A DNA stretch of 64,000 bases, from the NCBI RefSeq assembly GCF_002157225.2, contig NZ_CP020038.1, positions 5,052,501 to 5,116,500 on the forward strand, given 5' to 3'. Below the pieces are notes generated by a model that searched no databases, was not told the DNA's origin, and worked only from the letters and a program-made list of their open reading frames with translations. The DNA is from Agarilytica rhodophyticola (lineage in GTDB: Bacteria; Pseudomonadota; Gammaproteobacteria; Pseudomonadales; Cellvibrionaceae). The translations under genes and the position numbers were made by a program. This document shows, piece after piece, positions 8,996-17,807 of the stretch; position 1 is the first letter of the stretch; every line of letters begins with the position of its first letter.

Positions 8996-9136
8996 ATGAC
9001 AAACACTTCTAAGAAAACCAGCACAGAGTTTGACGTTCAAATGACTTCAGCACTTATGCGGCAAACAAATGCACTTGTCCCAGCACAAAATTGTCTGCGA
9101 GTTTCACTTAATAATCTACCGTCTCATTCCGTTTAG
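8996..9136 (+). CDS. Small 46-residue protein at the operon end, unrecognised
   Basis: A short ORF that I do not recognise. The ATG at 8996 is preceded by a near-perfect ribosome-binding site, GGAGGTGA at 8983-8990, with 5 bp spacing; this is the strongest one in the region and decides the start. The peptide is polar and rich in Thr, Ser and Asn, has one Cys near the middle, and shows no signal peptide or membrane segment. It follows the ketosynthase gene by 77 bp on the same strand. A longer frame from 8906 overlaps the ketosynthase and is probably not used. The role could be a small accessory protein or peptide; an operon-end leader peptide is an alternative. Confidence 0.45.
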   Translation: MTNTSKKTSTEFDVQMTSALMRQTNALVPAQNCLRVSLNNLPSHSV

Positions 9137-9205
9137 GTTAAACGTTATAAAACTTGCTTAATCATAGTGATAACAGTGTCGGATCTAGTAAGCACCTTGT
9201 CATAT

Positions 9206-9640
9206 TTATTCTTCATCAAGGTATGCGTGCAAAACAATTGACAGACCCAGTTCGGCTGTACTTTTTAGTAAAGAAGGATCAAGGGCAATACTCATATTGA
9301 TACTATCAACACTAAACCAACCTACAAAATATTCTACTACTCCTCCACTAGAACGTATCTCTGAAATAAACGCCTTATGTTTAGCAAGATTAGTGTTCCA
9401 TTGTTCTATGAATTCTTCAAAGAGTATTTTTCCCGCATCCAATTTTTTACCATTGCATAAGTCTAAGCTCCATAAAGTCTCTTTGTGATAGCCCCCAAGT
9501 GAGTGGCCTTTTCGAGTATATCTAGGATCACCAATATTATGCGCGATACTAGGCTCGAGAGACAAAGCTTGAGAAATACTTTGATAATTAAACGAAGGAT
9601 GCGTTACCTTTAATGAAACGGTAAACTGATAATCTGGCAT
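9206..9640 (-). CDS. DUF4279 domain-containing protein
   Basis: A 144-residue cytosolic protein with the features of DUF4279: an N-terminal strand (YQFTVSLKVTHPSF), an IGDPRYTRKGHSLGG segment and a conserved ETLWSLDL segment. Members are often found beside toxin-immunity genes, and some are thought to be immunity proteins, but no toxin gene is next to this one. It is convergent with the aryl-polyene operon and marks its 3' boundary. No biochemical function is known to me. Confidence 0.7.
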   Translation of the reverse strand: MPDYQFTVSLKVTHPSFNYQSISQALSLEPSIAHNIGDPRYTRKGHSLGGYHKETLWSLDLCNGKKLDAGKILFEEFIEQWNTNLAKHKAFISEIRSSGGVVEYFVGWFSVDSINMSIALDPSLLKSTAELGLSIVLHAYLDEE

Positions 9641-9716
9641 TAGGATATCCTATAAACAGAAGGCCCAACACAGCGGGCAATTGGAACGAAGTGTAAATTG
9701 CGGGTTAAAGGTATTA

Positions 9717-10247
9717 CTAAATACATAGTTTGCGCGCAATCTCATTTGCTGATTCTTCAGCTGACATTGACGTTGTGTCTAATGATATTGAGCTTTTGCC
9801 TGGAATAGATTCGCCAAAATCAAATTGTTCTAAATAGTTGATAAGGTATTCTTTAGTTTGAATTTTATTTGTATTTTTTCGACCTTCGCTTGTGACTCTT
9901 GCTATATGCTCTTCCAAATCACATGTTATACGGACAAATTCTGCTGATACATCCAATTCGCGTAGCATCGATAGCAGGCCTTCAATAAAAAAGTCGCTGG
10001 CCTTTGTAACATAGCAGAAAGTAAATACTAATCCGTTGGCGTTTCTTAAGTGAAGTGTTTTTATAGCTTTTAGACATACATTCCTTTGATATTTTTCAAA
10101 TCCATTATTTCCAAAGCCAACAACGGCACTTGCTATATCGAATGCTAAATGCTGGGGGAAAACATGCCATCCTTTTTGGGCTGCTAAATGACGTGCTATA
10201 GTTTCTTTCCCTATCCCAGACGGGCCAAAAATCATTACGAACTTCAT
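9717..10247 (-). CDS. P-loop NTPase/kinase-like protein
   Basis: A 176-residue protein with a Walker A motif at the N-terminus, GPSGIGKET (residues 8-16), and a shikimate-kinase or adenylate-kinase-like layout. Such small stand-alone P-loop proteins phosphorylate small molecules or nucleotides; the substrate cannot be read from sequence. A 49-codon open frame without a start (10250-10399) ends 3 bp upstream and looks like the tail of a broken gene, so this gene may once have been the second gene of a pair. Confidence 0.6.
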   Translation of the reverse strand: MKFVMIFGPSGIGKETIARHLAAQKGWHVFPQHLAFDIASAVVGFGNNGFEKYQRNVCLKAIKTLHLRNANGLVFTFCYVTKASDFFIEGLLSMLRELDVSAEFVRITCDLEEHIARVTSEGRKNTNKIQTKEYLINYLEQFDFGESIPGKSSISLDTTSMSAEESANEIARKLCI

Positions 10248-10249
10248 AT

Positions 10250-10399
10250 TTATAATTCCTTAGAGCATCTAGCGTTGCCATAAGCTGCGGCTTTGTAGTG
10301 AGCGTCAGACCTGATTGCTTTGTTCAATGTTGCTTGACTTTCTTCACCTGGTGTAGCTCTGAAAATAATAGCCTTGGTGCTTCCATAGCTTGAACATCG
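10250..10399 (-). pseudogene. Probable C-terminal remnant of a lost gene
   Basis: A 49-codon open frame closed upstream by a TAG and having no ATG. The translation (for example YGSTKAIIFRATPGEES near the start) has protein-like composition, unlike a random frame. Its stop lies 3 bp before the ATG of the P-loop gene, an operon-like spacing. It is best read as the 3' end of a truncated gene. Confidence 0.35.
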
Positions 10400-10760
10400 C
10401 TATCGGTAGGCTTCAAGTACTTTCAATCGGTTTTTCCTCTGGATTTATTGACGTCTTTAAGTTTTACGTTTTTAATCGCCCTTTTAGTTTACTCCATTTA
10501 TTGAGCCAAAAACTCCCTTTTTATAGTAAGCTTTTTCTTTCTCGTTTGCTTTTCTGGCAGAGATCATCCTAATAGTATCACCTAATCGTTCTGTGTATAC
10601 TATAGACAAAACTGCGAATTCGGTTGTTCCGATCTTTCAACTCTATATTCGTCTAAAAAAGCGTGATCCAACGGTAAAATATTGGGAATACACCGGAGGT
10701 TCGTAATAGGCCTCCTTTGCCAAGCTTTGTGTGATTTAATTAATATGAACAAGAACTAAC
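10400..10760. other. Intergenic, nothing recognised
   Basis: About 360 bp downstream of the PhoD gene with no convincing gene. A short inverted repeat GGAGG/CCTCC near 10696-10716 may be a weak terminator. Confidence 0.4.
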
Positions 10761-12335
10761 TTAACCAACATTAACATCCACAATACCGTCTTTAATAGTA
10801 AGCGTATTTAAAGTATTAACAGGCGATGCGGGGTCATTAACATTATCTACTACCCGCATTGTACTATTCCACTCTTTATGATTAACCTCACACAACATAT
10901 AACCGCGAAAACGATTTTCAAAAAAACGGGCGAAGGTATTTTCAGAAAACTGTTCATTCGTCTGTTGATAGCGCTGATCGCCGCCGCCACCAGATGAAAT
11001 TGAAGTACTAATTAACTCACTCAGTACTGCTGGAGAATCACCATCAAAAGGATCTTTATTAATAACACCAGCATAAAAAGCATGAATTTCGCCACCAATG
11101 GCGACGGGGTTTCGCACTTTATTTTTGTCAATATGATCTATTATGCGCTGACGCGTTGAGACATAGCCATCCCACCCATCCATTTTGTAAATCGTGCCCT
11201 CACCCTTTTTAAAATCAAAAGGCCCAATAGGTGCAGTTTGTACCAGTGTATTCCAACTCGCTCCTGATGTGCCATAGCCCCTTAATAACCATGCTTCTTG
11301 CTCCTCGCCCAACATTGAACGCGAAGTGGATTTTGCCTCATCACACAAAGGGGTGTAATTAATAACTTGCCCTTTATCGTCGCGACAAGGAGGAGGGTCT
11401 CGAAATTGTCGGCAATCTAACAAATTAAATTCAAGAAGATTACCTACCTGAGTGCGCTGATAAATGCGTGCACTCCCTCTCGTATAGCGAGAATACAAAC
11501 GCAGCGGCATATGTTCGTAATAGGCTTTAAACGCTGCAATTTTCCGTTGTAAAAATAATTCTTGGTCGCGAATACTCTCAGAGTACTGTCCTCCCCAATC
11601 ATTTTCCACTTCGTGATCATCCCATATCGATAGCCAGGGACATGCCGCATGAGCCGCTTGTAAATGACTATCTAAACGATAACGGCTATATAAATTACGA
11701 TAGTCACTTAAGGTTAAAGCATTGGCAACAGGAATACGGCGAACACCGTCTTTATAAATACTCTCGTAGATATAATCTCCGGTATGGATAATCAGCTTAG
11801 GATCTTGTTTCAACATATCTCTATAGGCAGCAAAATAACCATTGGAAATATCCTGACACGATGCGAAAGCAAATTTAAATTGCGTAATATTCGCCTCCAA
11901 CAAAGGCAGTGTGCGAGTTCTACCAATGGGGCTATCTTCACCACCACAAATAAAGCGATAAAAATACTCTCTGTCTGGCTTAAGACCGTAAACTTCAACA
12001 TGTACACTGTGAGCATTATCGGGCTTTGCGTGCACAGTACCGCTTTGAATAACTGTTTTCATATTTTCAGAGTCAGAAACCTGCCAGACCACAGGAATAT
12101 TACTAGCGGGCAGAGATTCTGCATCATAGATATCGGCCACTAAGCGTGTCCATAATACAAAGCCTTCAGAGGATGGATCCCCAGATGCAATACCTAGCTT
12201 AAATGGGTAGTCTGTCATCCCCTTTGTACTTTTAGCGATAGCTTGAGGAACGTTAAAAAACGATTGAGCAGCGAGTACAGAAGCATAATGTAACAGCTGT
12301 CTTCGTGTAAGCAAGCGGTTTCTTTTATCTGTCAT
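10761..12335 (-). CDS. phoD: Alkaline phosphatase D (PhoD family), Tat-exported
   Basis: A 524-residue PhoD-type phosphodiesterase/phosphatase. The N-terminus has a twin-arginine signal (LLTRRQLLHYASVLAA, residues 8-23), so it should be exported folded by the Tat system. An N-terminal PhoD domain (ASGDPSSEGFVLWTRL) precedes the metallophosphatase domain with HTGDYIYES, WDDHEVEND and LLDCRQFRD, carrying the metal ligands. It should release phosphate from phosphomonoesters or diesters in the periplasm or outside. Normally phosphate-starvation regulated, but no Pho box could be assigned by eye. Confidence 0.9.
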   Translation of the reverse strand: MTDKRNRLLTRRQLLHYASVLAAQSFFNVPQAIAKSTKGMTDYPFKLGIASGDPSSEGFVLWTRLVADIYDAESLPASNIPVVWQVSDSENMKTVIQSGTVHAKPDNAHSVHVEVYGLKPDREYFYRFICGGEDSPIGRTRTLPLLEANITQFKFAFASCQDISNGYFAAYRDMLKQDPKLIIHTGDYIYESIYKDGVRRIPVANALTLSDYRNLYSRYRLDSHLQAAHAACPWLSIWDDHEVENDWGGQYSESIRDQELFLQRKIAAFKAYYEHMPLRLYSRYTRGSARIYQRTQVGNLLEFNLLDCRQFRDPPPCRDDKGQVINYTPLCDEAKSTSRSMLGEEQEAWLLRGYGTSGASWNTLVQTAPIGPFDFKKGEGTIYKMDGWDGYVSTRQRIIDHIDKNKVRNPVAIGGEIHAFYAGVINKDPFDGDSPAVLSELISTSISSGGGGDQRYQQTNEQFSENTFARFFENRFRGYMLCEVNHKEWNSTMRVVDNVNDPASPVNTLNTLTIKDGIVDVNVG

Positions 12336-12777
12336 ACAATTAATGCCTATTGAATACCGGAGAGTATATAGACGACTATATTAATGACTAAAAAGCGTGG
12401 CTTCAATATTAGAAGTATGACATCTTTATTAACATCATATTTGCATTAAATAGGCAAGTTACAAAATCTCAAAGGTTAAAAAACAATCTAAGCCAATATT
12501 GTACAATTTTTCATAAAACGCACTGCAACTGAATATATTTTACCAAAAATATAATAAGCCCTCTCTTATACGACACAAAAAAAATTCACCCGCCTACTTT
12601 TGTATTTATCGAGCACTAAATTATAAAAAGCACATAAAATATGCTATATTTTCTTATATACAAACCACAATTACTGCAATTCTACTACGATAAATTCTAC
12701 TGCGGTAAATTCCACTAAGGCAAACAGTTACAGCCCCTAATTAATATTAGTGCAATATAGCCTTTAACTGGTGAGAA
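12336..12777. promoter_or_regulatory. Divergent intergenic region with three 15-bp iterons
   Basis: About 440 bp between the divergent PhoD and diguanylate-cyclase genes. Three head-to-tail 15-bp repeats lie at 12678-12692, 12693-12707 and 12708-12722, with consensus AATTCYACTRMGRTA. They end 55 bp before the cyclase ATG. Direct, in-phase repeats at this distance could bind a regulator; the factor is unknown. Confidence 0.5.
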
Positions 12778-13674
12778 ATGAAAAGTGATTTTGATGACTT
12801 AGTTTACCGAGAGATTGTTGAGACTTCTATTGATGCCGTTATTGTCACTGATAACCTTGGAAATATCGTAGCTTGGAATAACTCAGCAAAAAGGATTTTC
12901 GGCTACAGCGCCTCAGAGGTCTTAGGCAAGTATGTGCACGATATATTACCTGCTCACGACATACGTAAAAAAGCAAAAGATTCCTTTAAAAAATTTAAAG
13001 AAAAAGGCGAAGGATCGATTATCGGCAGGTCATTGCAACTAAGAGGGCTTAGAAAGAATGGAGAGGAAGTACATGTCCAATTTAGTGTCAATACAGTAAA
13101 GGTGAGAGGTGAGCTATATATTTTTGCTTTTTTAAGAGATATTACCGAACTTATTTTACTGCAAGAAAAACTTAGCTATCAAGCCATGATTGATGACCTC
13201 ACAGGGATATATAATCGGCGGGCATTTATACAACAGGCAAACTCTGCATTAAATATTTCAATCCGAAATACCGAACCCTTTACCCTTATGATGCTAGATA
13301 TAGATTTTTTCAAAAAGATTAATGACGAGTATGGACACAATGCAGGGGATATTGCGCTAAAAAAGTTTTCGGATAATGTCGCTAATATTATTAGACTAGG
13401 AGATATCTTCGCCCGTATTGGAGGAGAAGAGTTTATACTGAGTTTATTAAACACGTCTATTGATAATGCCCTTATACTGGCAGAGCGAATAAGGCGAGAA
13501 ACAGAGAACTTAATTATTAATACTCCAGGGCAAAGTTTTAGCCTAACAGTTAGCATTGGTGTGGCATCACATCGCAAAGAGAATACTACTTTAGAACAAA
13601 TTATTAACCATTGCGACAAAGCCCTTTACCAAGCAAAACAAGAAGGCAGAAACCGAGTTGTTCTATCTGAATAG
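12778..13674 (+). CDS. PAS-GGDEF diguanylate cyclase
   Basis: A 298-residue cytosolic signalling protein. A PAS domain (about residues 8-122) senses an unknown signal. A GGDEF domain (about 133-297) has the active-site variant GGEEF at 215-219, which is catalytically competent in known cyclases. An inhibitory I-site RxxD (Arg206-Asp209) lies five residues upstream, so product inhibition by c-di-GMP is expected. It should make c-di-GMP from two GTP. There is no membrane segment. The gene is monocistronic and preceded by the three 15-bp iterons. Confidence 0.9.
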   Translation: MKSDFDDLVYREIVETSIDAVIVTDNLGNIVAWNNSAKRIFGYSASEVLGKYVHDILPAHDIRKKAKDSFKKFKEKGEGSIIGRSLQLRGLRKNGEEVHVQFSVNTVKVRGELYIFAFLRDITELILLQEKLSYQAMIDDLTGIYNRRAFIQQANSALNISIRNTEPFTLMMLDIDFFKKINDEYGHNAGDIALKKFSDNVANIIRLGDIFARIGGEEFILSLLNTSIDNALILAERIRRETENLIINTPGQSFSLTVSIGVASHRKENTTLEQIINHCDKALYQAKQEGRNRVVLSE

Positions 13675-14436
13675 TAGCCTCTAAAGCATTGCCGTGATGG
13701 CGCCATAATTAACATTCTTCCAGTCATAGTAATTATTTCCAAGATCTAGTTTTAAAATAACTAACCTAGTCTTCCACTCTCTATACTCGCGTTTTTCTAC
13801 AATACCTCATAGACTTTTTTATAAATGAACATTTTTGCCAAGCCCATCACTAAAGGAATAAAACAAGTAACGCAATAGCAAACAGGGGCACAAGATGACA
13901 GCATCAGCAGAACATTTCACTTGCAGGCGGGTAAAAGAATACACACCTGATTCAAAAGTATTTGGAAAAAGTGAAGTAACAATTTTATCAATCACATTTT
14001 TTATTGCTTATACCATTACCTCTGTATTTATATAAGCAGTACAAGGCTTTGTTAAAACTAATGAATATTTTTCATCGTTTTATTTTTTAGCATCTATCTA
14101 TTAACCTTGAATATAATTTATTAACATGCTGAGCATAATACCTCTTAAGCAATGCATGGATGCAGATACTACTATTTAATTATTAAATTCTTATAGTTAT
14201 CAACTAAGTTAGACATAGCAAATATATCCCCTCGTATTATTCGATACGTATATCATAAATCCCATCGCATCAGGTTCTCATGTTAACGAGAAGTGCTTCA
14301 AGCAAGCATATGTAAAAGCTTCAACTGACGAGACACTCATGGTCAATACATAAAGTTCACAATGGGTATCTACTTTAAATAAGTGGCGTTTTAGGATACT
14401 TTATACCCCATTAACGCTTTTAATGGGGATGGGATT
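13675..14436. other. Long AT-rich gap containing one small ORF
   Basis: About 760 bp between the cyclase and M20 genes. Apart from the 46-codon ORF at 13895-14035, no coding signal is visible. The region just before 14437 presumably holds the promoter of the M20 hydrolase. Confidence 0.4.
13895..14035 (+). CDS. Possible small single-pass membrane protein (46 aa)
   Basis: A short ORF with a purine-rich ribosome-binding site (AGGGG, 6 bp before the ATG). The first 28 residues are polar; residues 29-46 are strongly hydrophobic (TILSITFFIAYTITSVFI), as in a C-terminal membrane anchor. Not recognised, and short enough that chance cannot be excluded. Confidence 0.35.
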   Translation: MTASAEHFTCRRVKEYTPDSKVFGKSEVTILSITFFIAYTITSVFI

Positions 14437-15897
14437 ATGGGGTACGCAAAGCCTGCTTTATCAAAACTCTTGTTAACCTACATACTGAGTGTTTATCTTG
14501 CCTTAAACACCTTTTCAACACACGCAGCCAATGTCGATACCAAGAGTGTACTGGCAAATATAGATGCCAACTATCAGCAGACCGCGAGTGTGGCTAAACA
14601 GCTGTGGGACTGGGCGGAAGTAGGCTATCAAGAAGAGCGCTCATCCAAATTGCTGCAAAAAGAACTAAAAGCAGCAGGATTCAAGATTGATGCTGGTGTT
14701 GCTAATATTCCAACAGCATTTATCGCCAGTTGGGGTAAAGGTAAGCCCATCATCGCCGTACTTGCAGAATTTGACGCGCTTCCGGGGATAAACCAAAGCA
14801 TTTCCAGCTCTCGTACCCCTATAGAAGGCAAACATGCAGGACATGCATGCGGGCATAATTTATTTGGCGCAGGCTCTATGACAGCAGCTATTGCCATTAA
14901 AAACTGGCTACGTGAAACAAAGACGCCAGGGACTATACGCCTTTATGGCACACCGGCAGAAGAAGGCGGCAGCGGTAAGGTGTATATGGTAAGGGATGGC
15001 CTCTTTAATGACGTTGATATTGCGTTGCACTGGCATGCCGACGACGAAAATTCAGCAGCAGCGCAAACAACCCTTGCCAACAGATCTGCAAAGTTCCGTT
15101 TTAAGGGTATTTCTTCACACGCGGCAGGTGCACCTGAGCGTGGACGTTCAGCACTCGATGGTGTTGAAGCCTTCAATATGATGGTCAATATGATGCGCGA
15201 GCATATTCCTCAGCAAACACGCATTCACCATGTCATCACTTCGGGCGGTAATGCCCCTAATGTCGTACCTGATTTTGCTGAAGTTTTCTACTACGTTCGC
15301 CATCCAGAAGTTCAACAAGTCGAAGCTATATGGAAACGAGTGCAAAATGCTGCAAAAGGTGCTGCGCTTGGCACAGGTACACAGGTGGATTGGGAAATTA
15401 TTCACGGCAATAACCCCTTGCTAGTCAACGAGACATTAGCCAAAGTAGCTGACGCTAAACTTAGACAAGTGGGCGGTATTAGTTATAACGCAAAAGAGAA
15501 AAAATTTGCAGAAGAAATCTATAGCTCTTTTAGCAATGCGCGGCTAGGCCTAGGGAGTGAGCGTCTGGTACAGCCTTATTCAAAAAGTCTTGGTTATGGT
15601 TCTACAGATGTTGGAGATGTCTCTTACACTGTGCCAACCGTTGGCATAACCACAGCTGCATGGGTGCCAGGCACCTCAGCTCACTCTTGGCAGGCGGTTG
15701 CTGCTAGCGGGATGTCCATTGGTTTTAAGGGTGCACAGGTTGCAGCAAAAACAATGACACTAACGGCTATCGAGCTCTACACTAACAAAGATTTGCGTAA
15801 ACAAGCAAAAGAAGAGTTTCACAAAGCTCGTGGTGCCAATTACAAATACAGTTCTTTACTAGGTGACCGTAAACCACCATTGGATTACCGCAAGTAG
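14437..15897 (+). CDS. Secreted M20-family amidohydrolase (AbgB-like)
   Basis: A 486-residue metallo-amidohydrolase. An N-terminal signal peptide (about residues 1-31, ending THA-AN) indicates export. The M20 signatures are FDALPG, HACGHNLFGAG and AEEGGSGK, which supply the metal ligands and the general base Glu. A dimerisation domain occupies the middle. The closest functional relatives are p-aminobenzoyl-glutamate hydrolase subunit B and other aminoacyl amidohydrolases; the substrate here is unknown. No AbgA partner is present. It appears monocistronic. Confidence 0.85.
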   Translation: MGYAKPALSKLLLTYILSVYLALNTFSTHAANVDTKSVLANIDANYQQTASVAKQLWDWAEVGYQEERSSKLLQKELKAAGFKIDAGVANIPTAFIASWGKGKPIIAVLAEFDALPGINQSISSSRTPIEGKHAGHACGHNLFGAGSMTAAIAIKNWLRETKTPGTIRLYGTPAEEGGSGKVYMVRDGLFNDVDIALHWHADDENSAAAQTTLANRSAKFRFKGISSHAAGAPERGRSALDGVEAFNMMVNMMREHIPQQTRIHHVITSGGNAPNVVPDFAEVFYYVRHPEVQQVEAIWKRVQNAAKGAALGTGTQVDWEIIHGNNPLLVNETLAKVADAKLRQVGGISYNAKEKKFAEEIYSSFSNARLGLGSERLVQPYSKSLGYGSTDVGDVSYTVPTVGITTAAWVPGTSAHSWQAVAASGMSIGFKGAQVAAKTMTLTAIELYTNKDLRKQAKEEFHKARGANYKYSSLLGDRKPPLDYRK

Positions 15898-16080
15898 GGT
15901 TGTATTAAGTAGCCTGTAGGCGCTGACGGCAGCACCTACACACGTTAACTAAAAAAGGCTCCCAGCTAAACAAGATACCGATAATAAAATCTACTTAAGC
16001 ATGAGCGTATCACTTAGTTACCCTAACACCTTAAATAACGTACCCAGTATTTCGTGACATGTAATTAAGATAGAAGAAGC

Positions 16081-17370
16081 TTATTCAAATCTAAACTGTT
16101 GATTATTACCACCGAGACAATTCCATTGATGGATATTGGCTCCATTAGCATTAGAAATACCTGCTACATCAAGGCATTTATCACTGTGGCGAGCACGAAT
16201 TTCAAACCAACCTTCACCTGTACTCTCCAACTTAAATTGCATATTGTTACCGTTGAAACAGGACCATTGGGTCACATTAGCACCATTCGCCATAGAATTC
16301 CCTGTAACACCTAAGCACTTGTCGTGTCTGGTTCTAATTTCATAAAAATTATTACCTTTTGCAACGAAGGTAAACTCACGATTAGCGCCGGATCCGCAAT
16401 TCCATTGTTGAATATTCGTGCCATTTTCAATAGCACCACTTGCTAGATCAACACATTTATTACTGTGCTTGACCTGCAATTGAGTTTTACCCACTGGCAA
16501 AATAATTGTATCGTTCGACGGAGGTGTACCCACACTGCTTCCTATAAAGTTTTTCAACATAGTAGGATTTCCATTCTCATCACCGTGTAAAAGATACCAA
16601 GTCATACCCGCATCTGAAATATCCGCTTTATCCGCAAAAAACATTCTGTCATAGACCCATCTAACATTAGCATCGGCATGATCACGCATCCAATGCCAAT
16701 AACTAAATTTATTGGGTAGTGTTTGCGTACTGAAGCCTAAGTTCGGATTAGATGAACTATTTTGGTCTCTAATATCGATATATTCAGTGGTAGTAAAAGC
16801 ATCTTTCATATCCTGCCATGACCAACCCGAATGCTGTGTCTCCCAGCTGTGCGGACTATCAGCGTGTTGTTCATTCCAGGAGGAGTGAGAAATCATAGTG
16901 ACAAACTGCCGCCGCCAAGGTTGAGCTCTTTGCATACCAACCCCCACAACGTGAGTTGATCCTGCCAATAAAATAAACAAACGATTATTGGCTGTTGAAG
17001 CATTAATAGCATCTCTAATGGCATTAAATGCTGCTTCCTGATTGTTAATAGCTTCAACAAACTTTGTTGAATTAAAATTCCAACGGTTTTTCGCTCCATT
17101 AATACTTAAACGCATTTGCTGAACCGAGTTTGCAGGGTTATTTCCCCATATATGGTCGGTATAGGTATATGCCACGAGCTTATCTTGTAAACCCGCCTTG
17201 GCTAACATCATAAGGGCAGCCGGTGTTGCGCCCCAATCATCTGGATCTGTCCAGTTGCCATCGGAGCTAATAGCAATTCTCCCCTGCTTAAAAGGGATTT
17301 GTGCTTGAGATTGTATTGTCAAGAGGAGTGAAAATAGAAAAAGATACAATATAAATTTATTTTTATTCAT
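16081..17370 (-). CDS. Secreted hydrolase-like protein with ricin-type lectin tail
   Basis: A 429-residue exported protein. A signal peptide (about residues 6-24, ending SQAQ) precedes a domain with an Asp-rich motif (SDGNWTDPDDWGA, residues 35-47), which resembles the nucleoside-hydrolase-like fold; I would not claim the substrate. A ricin B beta-trefoil covers about residues 300-429, with repeated CVDLASG...QQWNCGSG, CLGVTGN...TQWSCFNG and CLDVAGI...HQWNCLGG units that bind galactose-like sugars in known members. It is divergently transcribed from another secreted lectin-tailed enzyme (17808-19289), suggesting a related role in attacking or binding extracellular material. Confidence 0.7.
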   Translation of the reverse strand: MNKNKFILYLFLFSLLLTIQSQAQIPFKQGRIAISSDGNWTDPDDWGATPAALMMLAKAGLQDKLVAYTYTDHIWGNNPANSVQQMRLSINGAKNRWNFNSTKFVEAINNQEAAFNAIRDAINASTANNRLFILLAGSTHVVGVGMQRAQPWRRQFVTMISHSSWNEQHADSPHSWETQHSGWSWQDMKDAFTTTEYIDIRDQNSSSNPNLGFSTQTLPNKFSYWHWMRDHADANVRWVYDRMFFADKADISDAGMTWYLLHGDENGNPTMLKNFIGSSVGTPPSNDTIILPVGKTQLQVKHSNKCVDLASGAIENGTNIQQWNCGSGANREFTFVAKGNNFYEIRTRHDKCLGVTGNSMANGANVTQWSCFNGNNMQFKLESTGEGWFEIRARHSDKCLDVAGISNANGANIHQWNCLGGNNQQFRFE

Positions 17371-17807
17371 GATTCTCTCACTTTTAATTTATTCAAATCA
17401 AATATAGCAACACCACAATAAGAGCACTACGGCAAAGCCTGCCTAAATAATCAAAGCCATCACAAATTCACAATTTAATATTTATCTTTAATAAGGTGAT
17501 AATTTATATTTTACATTTAGTTGAGTATTAACAAATTAAAATCAACAAAATAGATATTTGAAAAATAGTGAAGTTATTCCTTATATAAGTAAAGTAATAA
17601 TTCTGTAAAAATTTTATTTTTTATCTTGCAACCTTCGAAATAACAACACATATTAATAAAAAACAACAATTAAACTGATCAGGTCAAATTTTATAAAAGC
17701 TTACCTGACAGCAACTAGCTTATATAAGAGTTAAAACTACTGTCATCTTGATGATATAGCGTATACCTTTTAAATAATTAAACCCATGAACATAACTAGG
17801 AGAAAAA
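17371..17807. other. AT-rich divergent promoter region
   Basis: About 440 bp, very AT-rich, between two divergent genes for secreted lectin-tailed proteins. It should contain both promoters. The ATG at 17808 is preceded by TAGGAGAAAAA, a good ribosome-binding site. No clear operator seen. Confidence 0.4.

Noticed and set aside
15915-15940. Terminator after the M20 hydrolase gene
   Set aside because: The stem TGTAGGCGCTG/CAGCACCTACA has a mismatch and no T run; too weak to list as a feature.
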